In this document: positions 63,945 to 64,000 of the stretch, one piece after another | Layout of the letters: every line of letters begins with the position of its first letter | Numbering within the stretch: position 1 is the stretch's first letter | NCBI GenBank assembly: GCA_018292915.2 | Contig: JACVVK020000482.1 | Coordinates: forward strand, 16,001 to 80,000 | Reading direction: 5' to 3' | DNA length: 64,000 nucleotides | DNA from: Batillaria attramentaria | Taxonomy: Eukaryota > Mollusca > Gastropoda > Batillariidae | Translations under genes and position numbers: made by a program | Notes under the pieces: generated by a model | Told to the model about the DNA's origin: nothing | The model's input: the letters and a program-made list of their open reading frames with translations, nothing else | The model's database searches: none

Positions 63945-64000
63945 CTGCAAGAATGAATAAATTGACAGCTAAATGAATAATACAAGTTTTAAACAAGATG

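Overview
The window looks like repeat-dense nuclear DNA of a marine mollusc, most likely a gastropod. I infer this from split genes with GT/AG introns, very dense (AC)n, (CT)n and (GA)n tracts, tRNA-headed SINEs with a fixed tail, and LINEs of the L1/Tx1, CR1/Jockey and RTE types. No rRNA gene, functional tRNA gene, CRISPR array or prokaryotic gene organisation was seen.

Three cell-surface receptor genes of the immunoglobulin superfamily can be assembled from phase-1 exons. Gene A (+, about 5186-20699) has three Ig exons, a transmembrane exon and a long cytoplasmic region that includes nine tandem copies of one tail exon. Gene B (+, 31365-44795) is complete: signal peptide, three Ig exons, transmembrane exon and two tail exons. 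Gene C (-, 63944 down to about 52231) has Ig half-domain exons, an FN3 domain in two exons, a transmembrane exon and alternative tail exons. All names are provisional and no gene symbol is justified.

The genes share modules. The three-Ig cassette of gene A (1401-6665) and that of gene B (31426-41830) form a segmental duplication bounded at both ends by (CT)n tracts. The transmembrane/tail module of gene B (about 42245-45290) is repeated in inverted orientation in gene C (about 56480-52490). An Ig-only receptor and an Ig/FN3 receptor therefore carry nearly the same signalling tail. The tails contain several YxxV, YxxI and YxxL motifs, suggesting tyrosine-phosphorylation-dependent signalling; immune or adhesion function is inference.

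Region by region: 1-1140 LINE fragment; 1.4-6.7 kb ectodomain cassette of gene A; 7-10.3 kb two inverted-repeat elements, one a 1.76 kb foldback with a MITE in one arm; 11.5-12.9 kb a repeat full of TCAAGGTCA sites; 13.4-19.7 kb tail-exon array; 20.7-26.2 kb SINE split by a decayed L1/Tx1 LINE; 27.9-29.6 kb pogo-like element with an OTU-like fragment; 31.4-44.8 kb gene B, with a LINE carrying two intact ORFs in intron 1; 45.3-52.2 kb palindrome spacer with satellites, a LINE remnant and an orphan signal-peptide exon; 52.2-64 kb gene C with a splice-donor minisatellite and an LTR-like block in one intron.
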